Positions 29,358 through 37,798 of a stretch of DNA of 37,814 bases are shown one piece after another. The translations under genes and the position numbers were made by a program. The DNA comes from Streptosporangiales bacterium. Its GTDB lineage: Bacteria; Actinomycetota; Actinomycetes; Streptosporangiales; WHSR01. The notes under the pieces are model-generated. The model had not been told where the DNA came from. It saw only the letters and a program-made list of their open reading frames with translations, and did no database searches. The stretch lies in NCBI GenBank assembly GCA_009379995.1, contig WHSR01000055.1:1-37814 (forward strand), in the 5' to 3' direction. Within the stretch, counting starts at the first letter, position 1, and each line of letters starts with the position of its first letter.

Positions 29358-30797
29358 GCGACGGTCCCTTCGGTTTGGGTAGCCCCTCGAACCGTATTTT
29401 GCTCCCCAGGCGGCGAGGGCGGCGGCGACGAGCACCCAGGCTCCGTGCCGTATCCAGGTGCCGGTGGTGATCTCCATGTAGTCGGGCAGCGCCAGCCGCC
29501 AGACCCGGTACCAGGGATAACCGGTGGTGAAGAAGTCCACCACCCAGGTGAGATCGCCGCGAAGGCCTTCGACCAGCAGCAACGCGTAGCCGACGGCGCC
29601 GAGCGCGCCGAGGGCGGCCAACACGAAAAGCCGCTGGTGGGACCGGCCCACCCACCAGGCCACGGCGAGGACGGCCGCCGGCAGCACCACTACCAGCTGC
29701 CGGCCGGGGAACCAGTAGCCGTGCATGGTCGCCGCCGCGAAGGCGGCGGTCAGCCAACCCACCGCGAGCGGCGCGACCAGCGTGTCCCAGCCGTACGGGC
29801 GGCGGCGGATCAGTGCGGCGACGGCGGGTACCGCCAGCAGCCAGGCCGGCTGCCATGCGGCCAGGCCGAAGGCTCGGTCGACCAGCAGCCCGAGCAGGCG
29901 GGTCGACCGGCCGAGGTAGTCGGGGTCGGTGCCCAGCGCGCTGAGCTGGCCGCCGTTGGCGACGAAGAAGTCTCCGGAGGCGTACACCGTCAGGCCGCCG
30001 TACCAGGCGACATGGGCGGCCAGGTAGCCGGCGCCCGCCGCGGCGAGTCCGCCGGCGAGTCCGCCGGCCAACCAGGCCGCGGCCCGCTCGCGCGCCCGGC
30101 ACAACCGGATCAGAGCGAGCACGGCGAGGGTCGCAGCCAGCGGCACGTACTTCACCGACAGCCACGGCAGCGCCGTCACCGCCAGCCCCAGCGCCACGGC
30201 CCGCAGGATCCCTCGCCGGCCGGCCGCGCCCATGCCCGGCAGCACCGCGACGGCGGCGGTGACGGCCAGCGCCGCCGGCAGCTCCGGGTACACCTGGTTG
30301 CCGTACACGGCCAGCGGCGCCGAGACGGCGGGCAGCCCGACGGCGAGGGCGGCGGCCGGGAGCGGCACCCGGAACCGGCGCACGGCGAGCCACACCAGCA
30401 GCCCGGCCAGCAGCCCGGCGAGAACGGCCAGCGTGGCCTTGGCCGCCATCCAGCCGCCGACAGCCATGGGCAGGGCCAGCAGCGCCGGCAGCAGCGGGTC
30501 GTGCGGCACCACCATCCGGCCGTCGGGGCCGCGTACCGCCTGGGTAGGCAGTTCCGCTTCGTGGAACGGCCGGTAGCGTTCGGCCCGGTGCTCGTCGCCG
30601 ACGTCCAGGCTCGCGTCCTCGCCGAGGCTCAGCGCGGTGACCAGGTAGTGCGGCTCGTCCGCGCTGGTCTGCGCGCCGTACGTGGCCCGCACCGGGATGC
30701 CCGCCGCGGCGGCGAGCGCCGCGGCCAACGCGACGGCGGCGACGACCAGGAGGAGCCGCGTGCCCCCCGGTGTGATGTGACGCATCCGCTTACGCAT
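28926..30797 (-). CDS. GT-C membrane glycosyltransferase fused in frame to a DDN-type F420-dependent reductase domain
   Basis: A single open frame of 623 aa. Residues 1-475 form a polytopic membrane protein with about 11-12 hydrophobic segments. The first external loop holds Asp47-Glu48 in TSADEPHYL, the acidic pair that marks GT-C enzymes of the PMT/ArnT type, which transfer sugars from a polyprenyl-phosphate carrier outside the membrane. After AAWGAKYGSRGYPNRRDRR the frame continues without a stop into a complete DDN/nitroreductase domain (residues 481-623). The start at 30797 is 13 bases from an iron box, and a further ATG at 30785 is possible. The fusion may be real, or a lost stop codon may have joined two genes. 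Confidence 0.75.
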   Translation of the reverse strand: MRKRMRHITPGGTRLLLVVAAVALAAALAAAAGIPVRATYGAQTSADEPHYLVTALSLGEDASLDVGDEHRAERYRPFHEAELPTQAVRGPDGRMVVPHDPLLPALLALPMAVGGWMAAKATLAVLAGLLAGLLVWLAVRRFRVPLPAAALAVGLPAVSAPLAVYGNQVYPELPAALAVTAAVAVLPGMGAAGRRGILRAVALGLAVTALPWLSVKYVPLAATLAVLALIRLCRARERAAAWLAGGLAGGLAAAGAGYLAAHVAWYGGLTVYASGDFFVANGGQLSALGTDPDYLGRSTRLLGLLVDRAFGLAAWQPAWLLAVPAVAALIRRRPYGWDTLVAPLAVGWLTAAFAAATMHGYWFPGRQLVVVLPAAVLAVAWWVGRSHQRLFVLAALGALGAVGYALLLVEGLRGDLTWVVDFFTTGYPWYRVWRLALPDYMEITTGTWIRHGAWVLVAAALAAWGAKYGSRGYPNRRDRRMAEEKQRAENRNQAIIDEFRANGGKVGGPFEGGTLALLTTTGAKTSRRRTNPVRYLQDGDRILVFASNAGRPTHPAWYHNLLANPELTVEVGAETYQATAVPLHGEERDRLYARQAELVPAFAEYQARTSRVIPVVALHRRPS

Positions 30798-30809
30798 GAT
30801 AACGATTGC

Positions 30810-30828
30810 TTAGGTAAGGCCAACCTAA
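30810..30828. promoter_or_regulatory. DtxR/IdeR-type iron box 1
   Basis: ttaggtaaggccaacctaa matches the known 19-bp consensus ttaggttaggctaacctaa at 17 of 19 positions. It lies between the divergent GT-C gene (start 30797) and iron transporter operon (start 30878). Iron-loaded DtxR/IdeR would be expected to repress both directions. Confidence 0.85.
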
Positions 30829-30830
30829 CC

Positions 30831-30836
30831 TACAAT
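30831..30836 (+). promoter_or_regulatory. Candidate -10 element for the iron transporter operon
   Basis: tacaat, immediately downstream of the iron box and about 40 bases before the ATG at 30878. The box would then cover the -35 and spacer region, consistent with repression. Confidence 0.5.
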
Positions 30837-30877
30837 TTCTACCCGGGTCGTGGTGATCGGCGAAGGATGGGCGAACG

Positions 30878-31888
30878 ATGCGCAAGTTGATGGTCCTGGT
30901 CGCGTTCGCCGCCCTGGTGACCGCGAGCTGCGGCGTCGTCGCGGGGGCGGGCGAGGACGTGGTGCGCGTTTACTCCGGGCGGCACTACGACCTCGAGCAG
31001 GCGTTCCGCGACTTCGCCAAGCAAACCGACATCTCGGTGGAGTTCCTGTACGGCGGGGACGCCGAGCTGCGCGAGCGCATCGCCGCCGAGGGCGAGGACA
31101 CCCCCGCCGACGTCTTCATGACGGTGGATGCCGGCAACCTGTGGCTCGCCGGCCAGCAGGGGCTTCTGAAGCCGATGAACTCCAAGGAGCTCACCGGCGC
31201 GGTGCCGGCCGGGCTGCGCGACCCGCAGGGGCGATGGTTCGGGTTGAGCATGCGGGCCCGTACCTTGATGTACAACCCGAAGCGGGTGGACCCCGCGGAG
31301 TTCCCCGATCGGGACAGCTACGCCGCGCTGGCCGAGCCCAAGTGGAAGGGCCGGCTGTGCATGCGCAACTCCACCAACTCCTACACCCAGTCGCTGGTCG
31401 CCAGCCTCATCGCCGACTACGGCTACGGGCGGGCCCTGCAGATCGTGAAGGGCTGGGTGGCCAACGACGTCGAGATCGTCAACAGCGACGTGCGCATCAT
31501 CGAGACCATCGACGCCGGTGGCTGCGACGTCGGCATCACCAACCACTACTACCTGGCGCGCATGCTGGAGGAGGACCCCGACCTGTCGGTCAAGCCGTTC
31601 TGGGCCAACCAGGCCGGCCCCGGCGTGCACGTCAACATCTCCGGCGCCGGTGTGCTCAAGCACTCCGACAATCCGGAGCTGGCTCGGCGGCTGCTGGAGT
31701 GGCTGGCCACCGGGGGACAAAACAGCTTCGCCGACGGCAACCACGAGTACCCGGTCAACCCGGACGTCGAGCCCGAGCCGCTCATCGCCGACTTCGGCGA
31801 GTTCGACTACCAGCCGGTCAACGCGAAGGCGTACGGGTCGCTGAACGCCAAGGCGGTCCAGCTCATGGGCGAGGCGGGCTACTCGTGA
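30878..31888 (+). CDS. Ferric iron ABC transporter, substrate-binding lipoprotein (FbpA-like)
   Basis: 336 aa from the ATG at 30878, about 14 bases after GGCGAAGGA. The signal peptide ends in a lipobox-like VTASC (Cys18). The mature protein starts VVRVYSGRHYDLEQAF and contains FLYGGDAELRERI, ADVFMTVDAGNLWLA, SMRARTLMYNP and the adjacent tyrosines in NHYYLAR, which in FbpA-type proteins bind Fe3+. First gene of an operon with permease and ATPase, controlled by iron box 1, so it should be made when iron is scarce. The presumed role is capture of free or weakly chelated ferric iron at the outer face of the membrane. Confidence 0.9.
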   Translation: MRKLMVLVAFAALVTASCGVVAGAGEDVVRVYSGRHYDLEQAFRDFAKQTDISVEFLYGGDAELRERIAAEGEDTPADVFMTVDAGNLWLAGQQGLLKPMNSKELTGAVPAGLRDPQGRWFGLSMRARTLMYNPKRVDPAEFPDRDSYAALAEPKWKGRLCMRNSTNSYTQSLVASLIADYGYGRALQIVKGWVANDVEIVNSDVRIIETIDAGGCDVGITNHYYLARMLEEDPDLSVKPFWANQAGPGVHVNISGAGVLKHSDNPELARRLLEWLATGGQNSFADGNHEYPVNPDVEPEPLIADFGEFDYQPVNAKAYGSLNAKAVQLMGEAGYS

Positions 31889-31901
31889 CGGAGGGCGACC
31901 C

Positions 31902-33581
31902 GTGATGGCCGGGGTGCGGGCGCGCCTGCCCGGTCACCGGCTCGGCTGGACGATCCCGGCCGCCGCCGCGGCGGCGCTGATCGTCCTGCCGGTTGCCGTC
32001 GTGGTAGCCGACGGCCTGACACCCACCGCCGAGGTCTGGCGCCGGTTGTGGGCCACCAACCTGGCCGAGATGGTCACCACGACCCTCGTGCTGCTGGTGG
32101 CCGTCGCCTTCGGCACTCTCCTGCTCGGCGGGGGCCTGGCGTGGCTGGTGACCGCCTACCGGTTCCCAGGCCGGTCGCTGTTCGGCTGGCTGCTGATTCT
32201 CCCGCTGGCGATGCCGGCGTACATCTTGGGCTTTGTCTTCCTGTCGCTGCTGGACTACCCCGGCCCGATCCAGACGACGCTGCGTTCGGTGTTCGGGCCG
32301 CACGTGTGGTTCCCCGACGTCCGCTCCGTGGCCGGTGCGGCGGCCGTACTCACCCTCACCCTGTACCCGTACGTGTACCTGCTGGCCCGTTCGGCGTTGA
32401 CGGAGCAGGCGGCCGCCACGTTCGAGGCCGCCCGGGTGCTGGGCGCTGGCCGGCTCCGGGCGGCGCGCCGGGTGGTGCTCCCGATGGCCCGGCCGTCGCT
32501 CGCCGCCGGCCTCACCCTGGTGATGATGGAGACGCTGACCGACTTCGCCACCGTGCAGTACTTCAACGTGCAGACGGTGTCGGTCGGCGTCTACCAGGTG
32601 TGGAAGGGCATGTTCCAGCGGGAGGCCGCTACCGAGCTGGCCGGCCTGGTGCTGGTGTTCGCGGTGGCGGTGATCGTGGCGGAGCGGGGGCTGCGCGGCC
32701 GGGCCCGGTACCACCAGCGCGGCGGCCGCGGCCGGGGGCTGCCGGCCGCGGCCCTGACCGGGATACGCGGCTGGGCGGCGGCCGGTGTCTGCGTGGCGGT
32801 GCTCGCCGCCGCCTTCCTGATCCCGTTGGCCCAACTGCTGTCCTGGTCCGGGGCCCGCGGCATACGGGGGATCGCCGGGGTCTTCGACACCCGTCTCCTT
32901 ACCTACTTCGCCAACAGCGCGCTGGTGGCGGCCCTGGCGGCGGCCGGGTGCGTGGGGGTCGGGCTGCTGGTCGCCAACGCGGCCAGGCTCGGCGGCGGCC
33001 GGTTCACCGGCGCCGTCGCGCAGCTGTCCACCGTCGGCTACGCGGTGCCCGGAGTCGTAGTGGCCATCGGCGTGCTGACCACGTTCTCCGCGCTGGACGA
33101 GGTGCTGGAGGGCATCGGCGTGTCCGGCGGCACCGGGTTGTTGGTGACCAGTTCGCTGGTCGGGATCCTGTACGCCTACGTCGTACGGTTCGCCGCGCTC
33201 GGGTACACCAGCGTCGACGCGAGCCTGCAGAAGATCACCCCGGCGATGACCATGTCGGCGCTGACCCTGGGCGCGCCGCCGCGCCGGGTGTTGTACCGGG
33301 TGCACGTGCCGTTGGCCCGCGCGGGCGTCGGCGTCGCGTTCGTCCTGGTGCTCATCGATGCGATCAAGGAACTGCCGATAGTGCTGCTGCTACGTCCGTT
33401 CGGCTTCACCACGCTGTCGATATGGGTGTACGAGCTGGCCTCCGAGTCGCGGTGGTCGGACGCCGGCCTGCCCGCCCTGGCCATCGTCGCGGCGGCGCTG
33501 GTCCCGGTGCTGGTGCTGTTCCGGCCCGCCACGGCGGGCCGGGTGCCGGTGGATGCCGAGAAGGCTGGAGTGGTCAGATGA
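31902..33581 (+). CDS. Ferric iron ABC transporter, two-domain permease (FbpB-like)
   Basis: 559 aa from the GTG at 31902 (an ATG follows directly at 31905), with GGAGGG upstream. It has about 12 membrane segments in two homologous halves, each with a BPD-type coupling loop: [26 protein letters not shown] in the first half, and [25 protein letters not shown] in the second. Fused permeases of this size are typical for FbpB/ferric iron transporters. It lies 14 bases after the binding-protein gene and overlaps the ATPase start (ATGA). Confidence 0.9.
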   Translation: MMAGVRARLPGHRLGWTIPAAAAAALIVLPVAVVVADGLTPTAEVWRRLWATNLAEMVTTTLVLLVAVAFGTLLLGGGLAWLVTAYRFPGRSLFGWLLILPLAMPAYILGFVFLSLLDYPGPIQTTLRSVFGPHVWFPDVRSVAGAAAVLTLTLYPYVYLLARSALTEQAAATFEAARVLGAGRLRAARRVVLPMARPSLAAGLTLVMMETLTDFATVQYFNVQTVSVGVYQVWKGMFQREAATELAGLVLVFAVAVIVAERGLRGRARYHQRGGRGRGLPAAALTGIRGWAAAGVCVAVLAAAFLIPLAQLLSWSGARGIRGIAGVFDTRLLTYFANSALVAALAAAGCVGVGLLVANAARLGGGRFTGAVAQLSTVGYAVPGVVVAIGVLTTFSALDEVLEGIGVSGGTGLLVTSSLVGILYAYVVRFAALGYTSVDASLQKITPAMTMSALTLGAPPRRVLYRVHVPLARAGVGVAFVLVLIDAIKELPIVLLLRPFGFTTLSIWVYELASESRWSDAGLPALAIVAAALVPVLVLFRPATAGRVPVDAEKAGVVR

Positions 33582-34678
33582 CGCGACGAGGAACCATGGG
33601 CGCCGAGGCGGTGCTGGAGCTGCGGGGCATCTCCAAGCGGTTCGGATCCGTCGTCGCCGTCGACGAGGTGAGCCTGGAGGTCGCCGAGGGTGAGCTGGTG
33701 GCGCTGGTGGGGCCGTCGGGTTGCGGCAAGTCCACCCTGCTGCGGCTGGTCGCCGGGCTCGAGCATCCCGACCGGGGTGAGATTCTCGTCCGTGGCGACC
33801 GGGTCGCTGGGCCGAGGGCATGGCGTCCACCGGAACGCCGCCGGGTCGGCATCGTGTTCCAGGACCACGCGCTCTTCCCGCACCTGACGGTCGCCGCCAA
33901 CGTCGCATTCGGACTGGACGGCTGGCCCGCCGCCCGCCGCCGTGCCCGGGTGGACGAGGTCCTCGACCTCGTGGCGATGAGCGGGTACGCCGACCGCTAC
34001 CCGCATGAGCTGTCCGGCGGCGAGGGGCAGCGGGTCGCGCTCGCCCGGGCGTTGGCCCCACAGCCCGCGGTGCTCCTGCTGGACGAGCCGTTCTCGAACC
34101 TCGACCGCAACCTCCGGGTGCAGATCCGCGAGGACACCACCGCGATCCTGGAGCGGGCCGGCGTGACGGTGCTCTTCGTCACCCACGACCAGCAGGAGGC
34201 CCTGGCGGTCGGCCGCAGGGTGGCGGTGATGCGGGACGGCCGCGTCGAACAGGCCGACCTGCCGGACCGGGTGTTCCACGCGCCGACCAACCGGTTCGTG
34301 GCCACGTTCATGGGAGACGCCGACTTCCTGCCGGCCCGTCTCGACCGGCGGGAACTGGTGACCGAGGCCGGCCGGCTGCCCGCGCCGCCGGGGCTCGGCG
34401 GCGCGGCCGGCGAGGCCGGTATGGAGGTGATGGCCCGTCCGCACGAGGTAGCCATCGACCCGGACGGCCGCGACGCGAGGGTGGTAGCAGCCGAGTTCCA
34501 GGGCGCGTTCGTCCTCTACCGGGTCGCGCTGGCGTCCGGCCGGATCGTGCGCTCGCTGCAGCCGCACACGGCCGTGTACCCGGTCGGTACGCGGGTCGCG
34601 GTCACGCTGCAGCACGGGCACACACCGACCGTGATGGTCGGCGACGACGCGGTCTCAGCCGCCGGTCTCGCTCCCTGA
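33578..34678 (+). CDS. Ferric iron ABC transporter, ATPase (FbpC-like)
   Basis: 366 aa from the ATG at 33578, overlapping the permease stop. Walker A is GPSGCGKST, the signature is [15 protein letters not shown], Walker B is [12 protein letters not shown], and the H-loop is [11 protein letters not shown]-terminal extension of about 110 residues (from DADFLPARL) is a TOBE-like regulatory domain common to FbpC/PotA-type ATPases. The last 24 bases overlap the end of the convergent GS/GT-rich lipoprotein gene. Confidence 0.92.
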   Translation: MTRRGTMGAEAVLELRGISKRFGSVVAVDEVSLEVAEGELVALVGPSGCGKSTLLRLVAGLEHPDRGEILVRGDRVAGPRAWRPPERRRVGIVFQDHALFPHLTVAANVAFGLDGWPAARRRARVDEVLDLVAMSGYADRYPHELSGGEGQRVALARALAPQPAVLLLDEPFSNLDRNLRVQIREDTTAILERAGVTVLFVTHDQQEALAVGRRVAVMRDGRVEQADLPDRVFHAPTNRFVATFMGDADFLPARLDRRELVTEAGRLPAPPGLGGAAGEAGMEVMARPHEVAIDPDGRDARVVAAEFQGAFVLYRVALASGRIVRSLQPHTAVYPVGTRVAVTLQHGHTPTVMVGDDAVSAAGLAP

Positions 34679-34879
34679 ACCGCTGCCGGTCTCCGTGCCG
34701 GTGCCGCTACCGGAGCCGCTACCGGAGCCGCTGCCCGTACCGGTGCCGGAACCCGAGCCGCTGCCGCCGCTGCCTTCCAGTTCGCGTACCTTGGCGCCGT
34801 CGTCCCCGCCGCATCCGGCCACGGCGAGAGCCAGCGCCACCAGCGCCGCCGCGGCCCACCGGCCGATCCGCTTGTCCAT
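34655..34879 (-). CDS. Small lipoprotein with a Gly-Ser/Gly-Thr repeat tail
   Basis: 74 aa from the ATG at 34879 (AAGGA upstream); a start at 34927 is less likely. A signal sequence ends in the lipobox AVAGC (Cys23). The mature part is only 52 residues: [14 protein letters not shown], then about 38 residues almost entirely of alternating Gly-Ser and Gly-Thr with two Glu. Such a tail is flexible and offers many hydroxyl groups, so it could be an O-glycosylation target (inference). It lies 51 bp downstream of the epimerase gene on the same strand and should be on the transcript from iron box 2. The 3' end overlaps the end of the ATPase gene. No family recognised. Confidence 0.75.
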   Translation of the reverse strand: MDKRIGRWAAAALVALALAVAGCGGDDGAKVRELEGSGGSGSGSGTGTGSGSGSGSGSGTGTETGSGSGSETGG

Positions 34880-34930
34880 CGCGATCCTTCCGTCCGAAGT
34901 AACGTGTCGCTCCTGTCCGCCTCGCATCAG

Positions 34931-35872
34931 CTACGCGACCTCCAGCGCCGGCTCGTTCGCGGAAAGGGCGGCCGCTGTCTGGCGGGCCACCACGTCGCAC
35001 AGGTCGGTAACGGGCACGAAGCCCACCGCCCGCCGCAGCCGCGCCGTGTCGGCGAGCGTGGCCGGGACCTCCTCGGGTGAGGCCGGCACCACCAAGGTCC
35101 TGACGTCGACGCCCAGCACCCCGGCGACGGCGTCCACCATCTCGGCGAGTGTGTGCCCGACGCCGGTGCCGACGTTGATGGTCCCGCGGACCTCCCGCTC
35201 GGCGAGGGCGATGAGCGCACGGACGACGTCGCGGACGTCGGTGACGTCGCGGACGCGGTCCGGTGAACCCAGAATCCGCAGCGGCCGTCCCTCCCGGGCG
35301 TCGGCGATCCACCGGGCGAGCGCCATGTCGGGCCGCTGACCCTCCCCGGCGGCGGTGAAGGGCCGGGCGACCGCCACCGTCCCCCCGTCCCGCAGCCGGG
35401 CGGCACAGATCCGCTCCACCTCGACCTTGCTGCGCGCATACCCGCCGCGGGGCCGTACCGGATCGGTCTCCACGCAGGGCTGCGGGTCCGCGGGCACGCC
35501 ATGGGCGCCCCCGTACACCGACGACGACGAGGTCACGACGACGGGGGTCCGGAGGGGCACGGCGCGCAGCAGCGCGGCGGTCGCGAGCGGGTTGTCGCGT
35601 CGGCGCCGCAGTGCGACGTCGGGACCCCGGTCCCGTACGCCGGAGCATCCGGCCAGGTGGAAGACGGCGGCGGCGGAGCGCAGCGCGGCGCGCACCCGCT
35701 CGTCGTCGTCGAGCAGGTCGGCGGTCAGCACGGTGAGGCAGGGGTGAGCGGGCTGCGGGAGGCGGTCGATGCCGACAACCCGAGTTCCGGCGTCGAGAAG
35801 GGTCCGGACGAGTGCTCGACCGATGAACCCGGCCGAGCCCGTGACGACCACCCCGTCAGCAAGTACCGTCAC
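34931..35872 (-). CDS. NAD-dependent nucleotide-sugar epimerase/dehydratase-like SDR
   Basis: 313 aa from the GTG at 35872, preceded by AGAAGGAGA. The Rossmann motif is VTGSAGFIGRALV, SSSSVYGG holds the catalytic Ser/Thr, and the Tyr/Lys pair is in GYARSKVEVE. INVGTGVGHTLAEMVDAVAG is the C-terminal motif of sugar-nucleotide epimerases of the GalE/RmlB group. It presumably supplies an activated sugar. An iron box lies 24 bases upstream of the start, and the Gly-Ser/Thr lipoprotein gene follows on the same strand. The sugar involved is not identifiable. Confidence 0.85.
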   Translation of the reverse strand: MTVLADGVVVTGSAGFIGRALVRTLLDAGTRVVGIDRLPQPAHPCLTVLTADLLDDDERVRAALRSAAAVFHLAGCSGVRDRGPDVALRRRRDNPLATAALLRAVPLRTPVVVTSSSSVYGGAHGVPADPQPCVETDPVRPRGGYARSKVEVERICAARLRDGGTVAVARPFTAAGEGQRPDMALARWIADAREGRPLRILGSPDRVRDVTDVRDVVRALIALAEREVRGTINVGTGVGHTLAEMVDAVAGVLGVDVRTLVVPASPEEVPATLADTARLRRAVGFVPVTDLCDVVARQTAAALSANEPALEVA

Positions 35873-35895
35873 CGAGTCTCCTTCTGCACAGTGAG

Positions 35896-35914
35896 TAAGG
35901 CTAGGCTAACCATA
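35896..35914. promoter_or_regulatory. DtxR/IdeR-type iron box 2
   Basis: taaggctaggctaaccata matches 15 of 19 positions of the consensus, including the central taggctaacc core. It lies between the divergent epimerase (start 35872) and flippase-GT2 (start 35966) genes. A cataat at 35911-35916 is a candidate -10 for the rightward gene and overlaps the box. Confidence 0.75.
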
Positions 35915-35965
35915 ATTCTTTCCGGGTAACTGTAGTGGGTTCAGCGACGGTGGGGGGAGAGGTCC

Positions 35966-37642
35966 GTGCGGCAGCGGGTGCTGCGCTCCTCGCGCACGAT
36001 CCTCGGCCTCGCGGTGCTCGCCGTCGCCGTGGTCTACCTGTCCCGGGTGGTCGACGCCGAGGTCGTCGGCCGGGTCGCCCGGGCCGTACTCGCGGATCCG
36101 CTCGGCCTCGCCGGCGCGATGGGCTGCTACGCGGTCGCCTTCGTGCTGCGTGCCCGGGCGTGGACGGCCGTGCTCACCCGCCTCGGCCTCGGACAGGCGT
36201 GGGCCGCGATCCACGTCTCGCTGCTGGGGAACCACCTGCTGCCGTTCCGGCTGGGCGAGGCCCTGCGGGTGACCAGCGTGCTGCGCCGCACCGACCTGCC
36301 GGCGGGCCCGGTGCTCGCCTCGACGTTCACGCTTCGCGCTGCCGAGCTGCTCGCCGTTGTGCTGCTCGCGGTAGTCGCGGTGCCGGGGCTGGCGGTTGGG
36401 CTGGTGGGCGGCTGGACGGTCGCCATCGGGCTGGTGCTCGCGGCCGCGGCCGGGGTCGGCCTGGCTTGGCTGCGCCGGCTCGCCCGCAGCCACACCGGAA
36501 TCCGCCTGCCGCTCGGCACCGTCGCGGTCACGGCGGTGTTGGCGTGGGTGCTCGAGGCTGCGGTGCTGTTCGAGATCGCGCGGGTGAGCGGGCTGCCGCT
36601 GTCCCCGTTCGAGGCGGTGGCCGTCACCGCCGTGACCATCGCGGCGCAGACCGTCGCGGTGACGCCGAGCGGGGTGGGCTCGTACGAGGCCGCCGCCACG
36701 GCCGCCCTGGTGGCCCTTGGCGCCGATCCGGGTGCCGCGTTCGGCGTCGCCCTCGCGACCCACGCGGTGAAGACGGTGTACTCGCTGGTCGCCGGCGCGC
36801 CCGCCCTCGTCGTACCGGCGCCCGGATACTTCGGCCGGCTGCGCCTGCCGCGCCGGGTGCCCGCCCGGCCGGACCCGTGGCCGGTCGAGGACGACGCGCC
36901 GGTGGTCGCATTCTGTCCGGTGCACAACGAGGAGGCCACGGTCGGCGAGGTGCTGCGGCGGCTGCCGGACCGGGTATGCGGCCGGCCGGTGGTCCGGCTG
37001 GTCGTGGACGACGGTTCCACCGACGCGAGCGCGGCACGGGCCGAGGAGGCGGGCGCGGGGGTCGTACGGCATCCGCGCAACGTCGGGCTCGGTGCGGCGC
37101 TGCGCAGCGGATTGGCCGAGGCGGTCGGGTACCGCCCGGCGGCGGTCGTCTACCTCGACTCGGACGGCGAGTACCTTCCGGAGGACATAGAGCTGCTCGC
37201 CGCTCCGGTGCTGTCGGGGGCGGCCGACTACGTGGTCGGCTCACGGTTCGGCGGGGAGATCCGGCGGATGCTCCCGCACCGGCGACTGGGCAACCGGGTG
37301 CTCACCTGGTGGGTGCGCCGGCTGGCCCGCCGCCGCGACATCGGGGACGGGCAGAGCGGCTACCGGGCGTTCTCGCCGCGCGCGGCCGCGCACGCCGAGG
37401 TGATCCACGACTACAACTACGCGCAGGTGCTCACCCTCGACCTGCTCGCCAAGGGCTACCGGTACGCCGAGGTGCCGATCCGGTACGCGTCCCGGGAGAG
37501 CGGAACGTCCTTCGTACGGCTCGGCCGCTACCTGCGCATGGTGGTACCGGCCGTGTACCGCGAGCTGAACGCGCCGGATCCTCCTCCGCCGAGATCTATG
37601 TTGTGGGGGCCAGAACCGGACAAATCGACCCCCGCAACATAG
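35966..37642 (+). CDS. Fusion of flippase-like membrane domain and polyprenyl-phosphate-type GT2
   Basis: 558 aa from a GTG at 35966 with GGGGGGAGA upstream. Residues about 1-290 are a seven- to eight-helix membrane domain of the LPG-synthase/AglD type (UPF0104), with NHLLPFRLGEALRV and TPSGVGSYEAA motifs. Residues about 310-520 are a GT2 domain: VAFCPVHNEEATVGEVLRRL, VVDDGSTDAS and the DxD at 398-400 (LDSDGEYLPEDI), close to dolichol/polyprenyl-phosphate sugar synthases. Such a protein could make and help translocate a lipid-linked sugar. The last 18 residues (from 541) are encoded by palindromic repeat copy 2, which also supplies the stop. Controlled by iron box 2. Confidence 0.87.
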   Translation: MRQRVLRSSRTILGLAVLAVAVVYLSRVVDAEVVGRVARAVLADPLGLAGAMGCYAVAFVLRARAWTAVLTRLGLGQAWAAIHVSLLGNHLLPFRLGEALRVTSVLRRTDLPAGPVLASTFTLRAAELLAVVLLAVVAVPGLAVGLVGGWTVAIGLVLAAAAGVGLAWLRRLARSHTGIRLPLGTVAVTAVLAWVLEAAVLFEIARVSGLPLSPFEAVAVTAVTIAAQTVAVTPSGVGSYEAAATAALVALGADPGAAFGVALATHAVKTVYSLVAGAPALVVPAPGYFGRLRLPRRVPARPDPWPVEDDAPVVAFCPVHNEEATVGEVLRRLPDRVCGRPVVRLVVDDGSTDASAARAEEAGAGVVRHPRNVGLGAALRSGLAEAVGYRPAAVVYLDSDGEYLPEDIELLAAPVLSGAADYVVGSRFGGEIRRMLPHRRLGNRVLTWWVRRLARRRDIGDGQSGYRAFSPRAAAHAEVIHDYNYAQVLTLDLLAKGYRYAEVPIRYASRESGTSFVRLGRYLRMVVPAVYRELNAPDPPPPRSMLWGPEPDKSTPAT

Positions 37643-37652
37643 ATCTCGGCGG
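37586..37652. repeat. 67-bp palindromic repeat, copy 2
   Basis: Arms 37586-37609 and 37629-37652 (23 of 24 pairing) with a 19-base loop; same length and layout as copy 1 at 6448-6514. It overlaps the end of the flippase-GT2 gene: the TAG at 37640-37642 lies in the right arm, so the protein's C-terminal residues come from the repeat. Confidence 0.92.
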
Positions 37653-37737
37653 CAAGATTTCGGCGGCTAGTCCGCGGCTAGTCCCAAGGCCGTGTAGTTA
37701 AAGATTCGGATGCGGCCGTCAAGCCGGCTGAGACAGG

Positions 37738-37798
37738 CAACGGAGTCCCTGCTAGAACTGCGTCGACCAAGATCGCTGTCTGGCGAGGGACTCCGTTG
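37738..37798. repeat. 13-bp inverted repeat with 35-base spacer at window edge
   Basis: caacggagtccct at 37738-37750 pairs perfectly with 37786-37798. No gene is seen from 37653 to the edge. It could be a hairpin or an end of an insertion sequence continuing beyond the window; there is not enough sequence to tell. Confidence 0.5.

Noticed and set aside
31902..34678. Plus-strand alternative frame starting at 32048 as one 876-aa protein
   Set aside because: Its first part is a shadow of the permease; only the portion from 33578 (the ATPase) is real.
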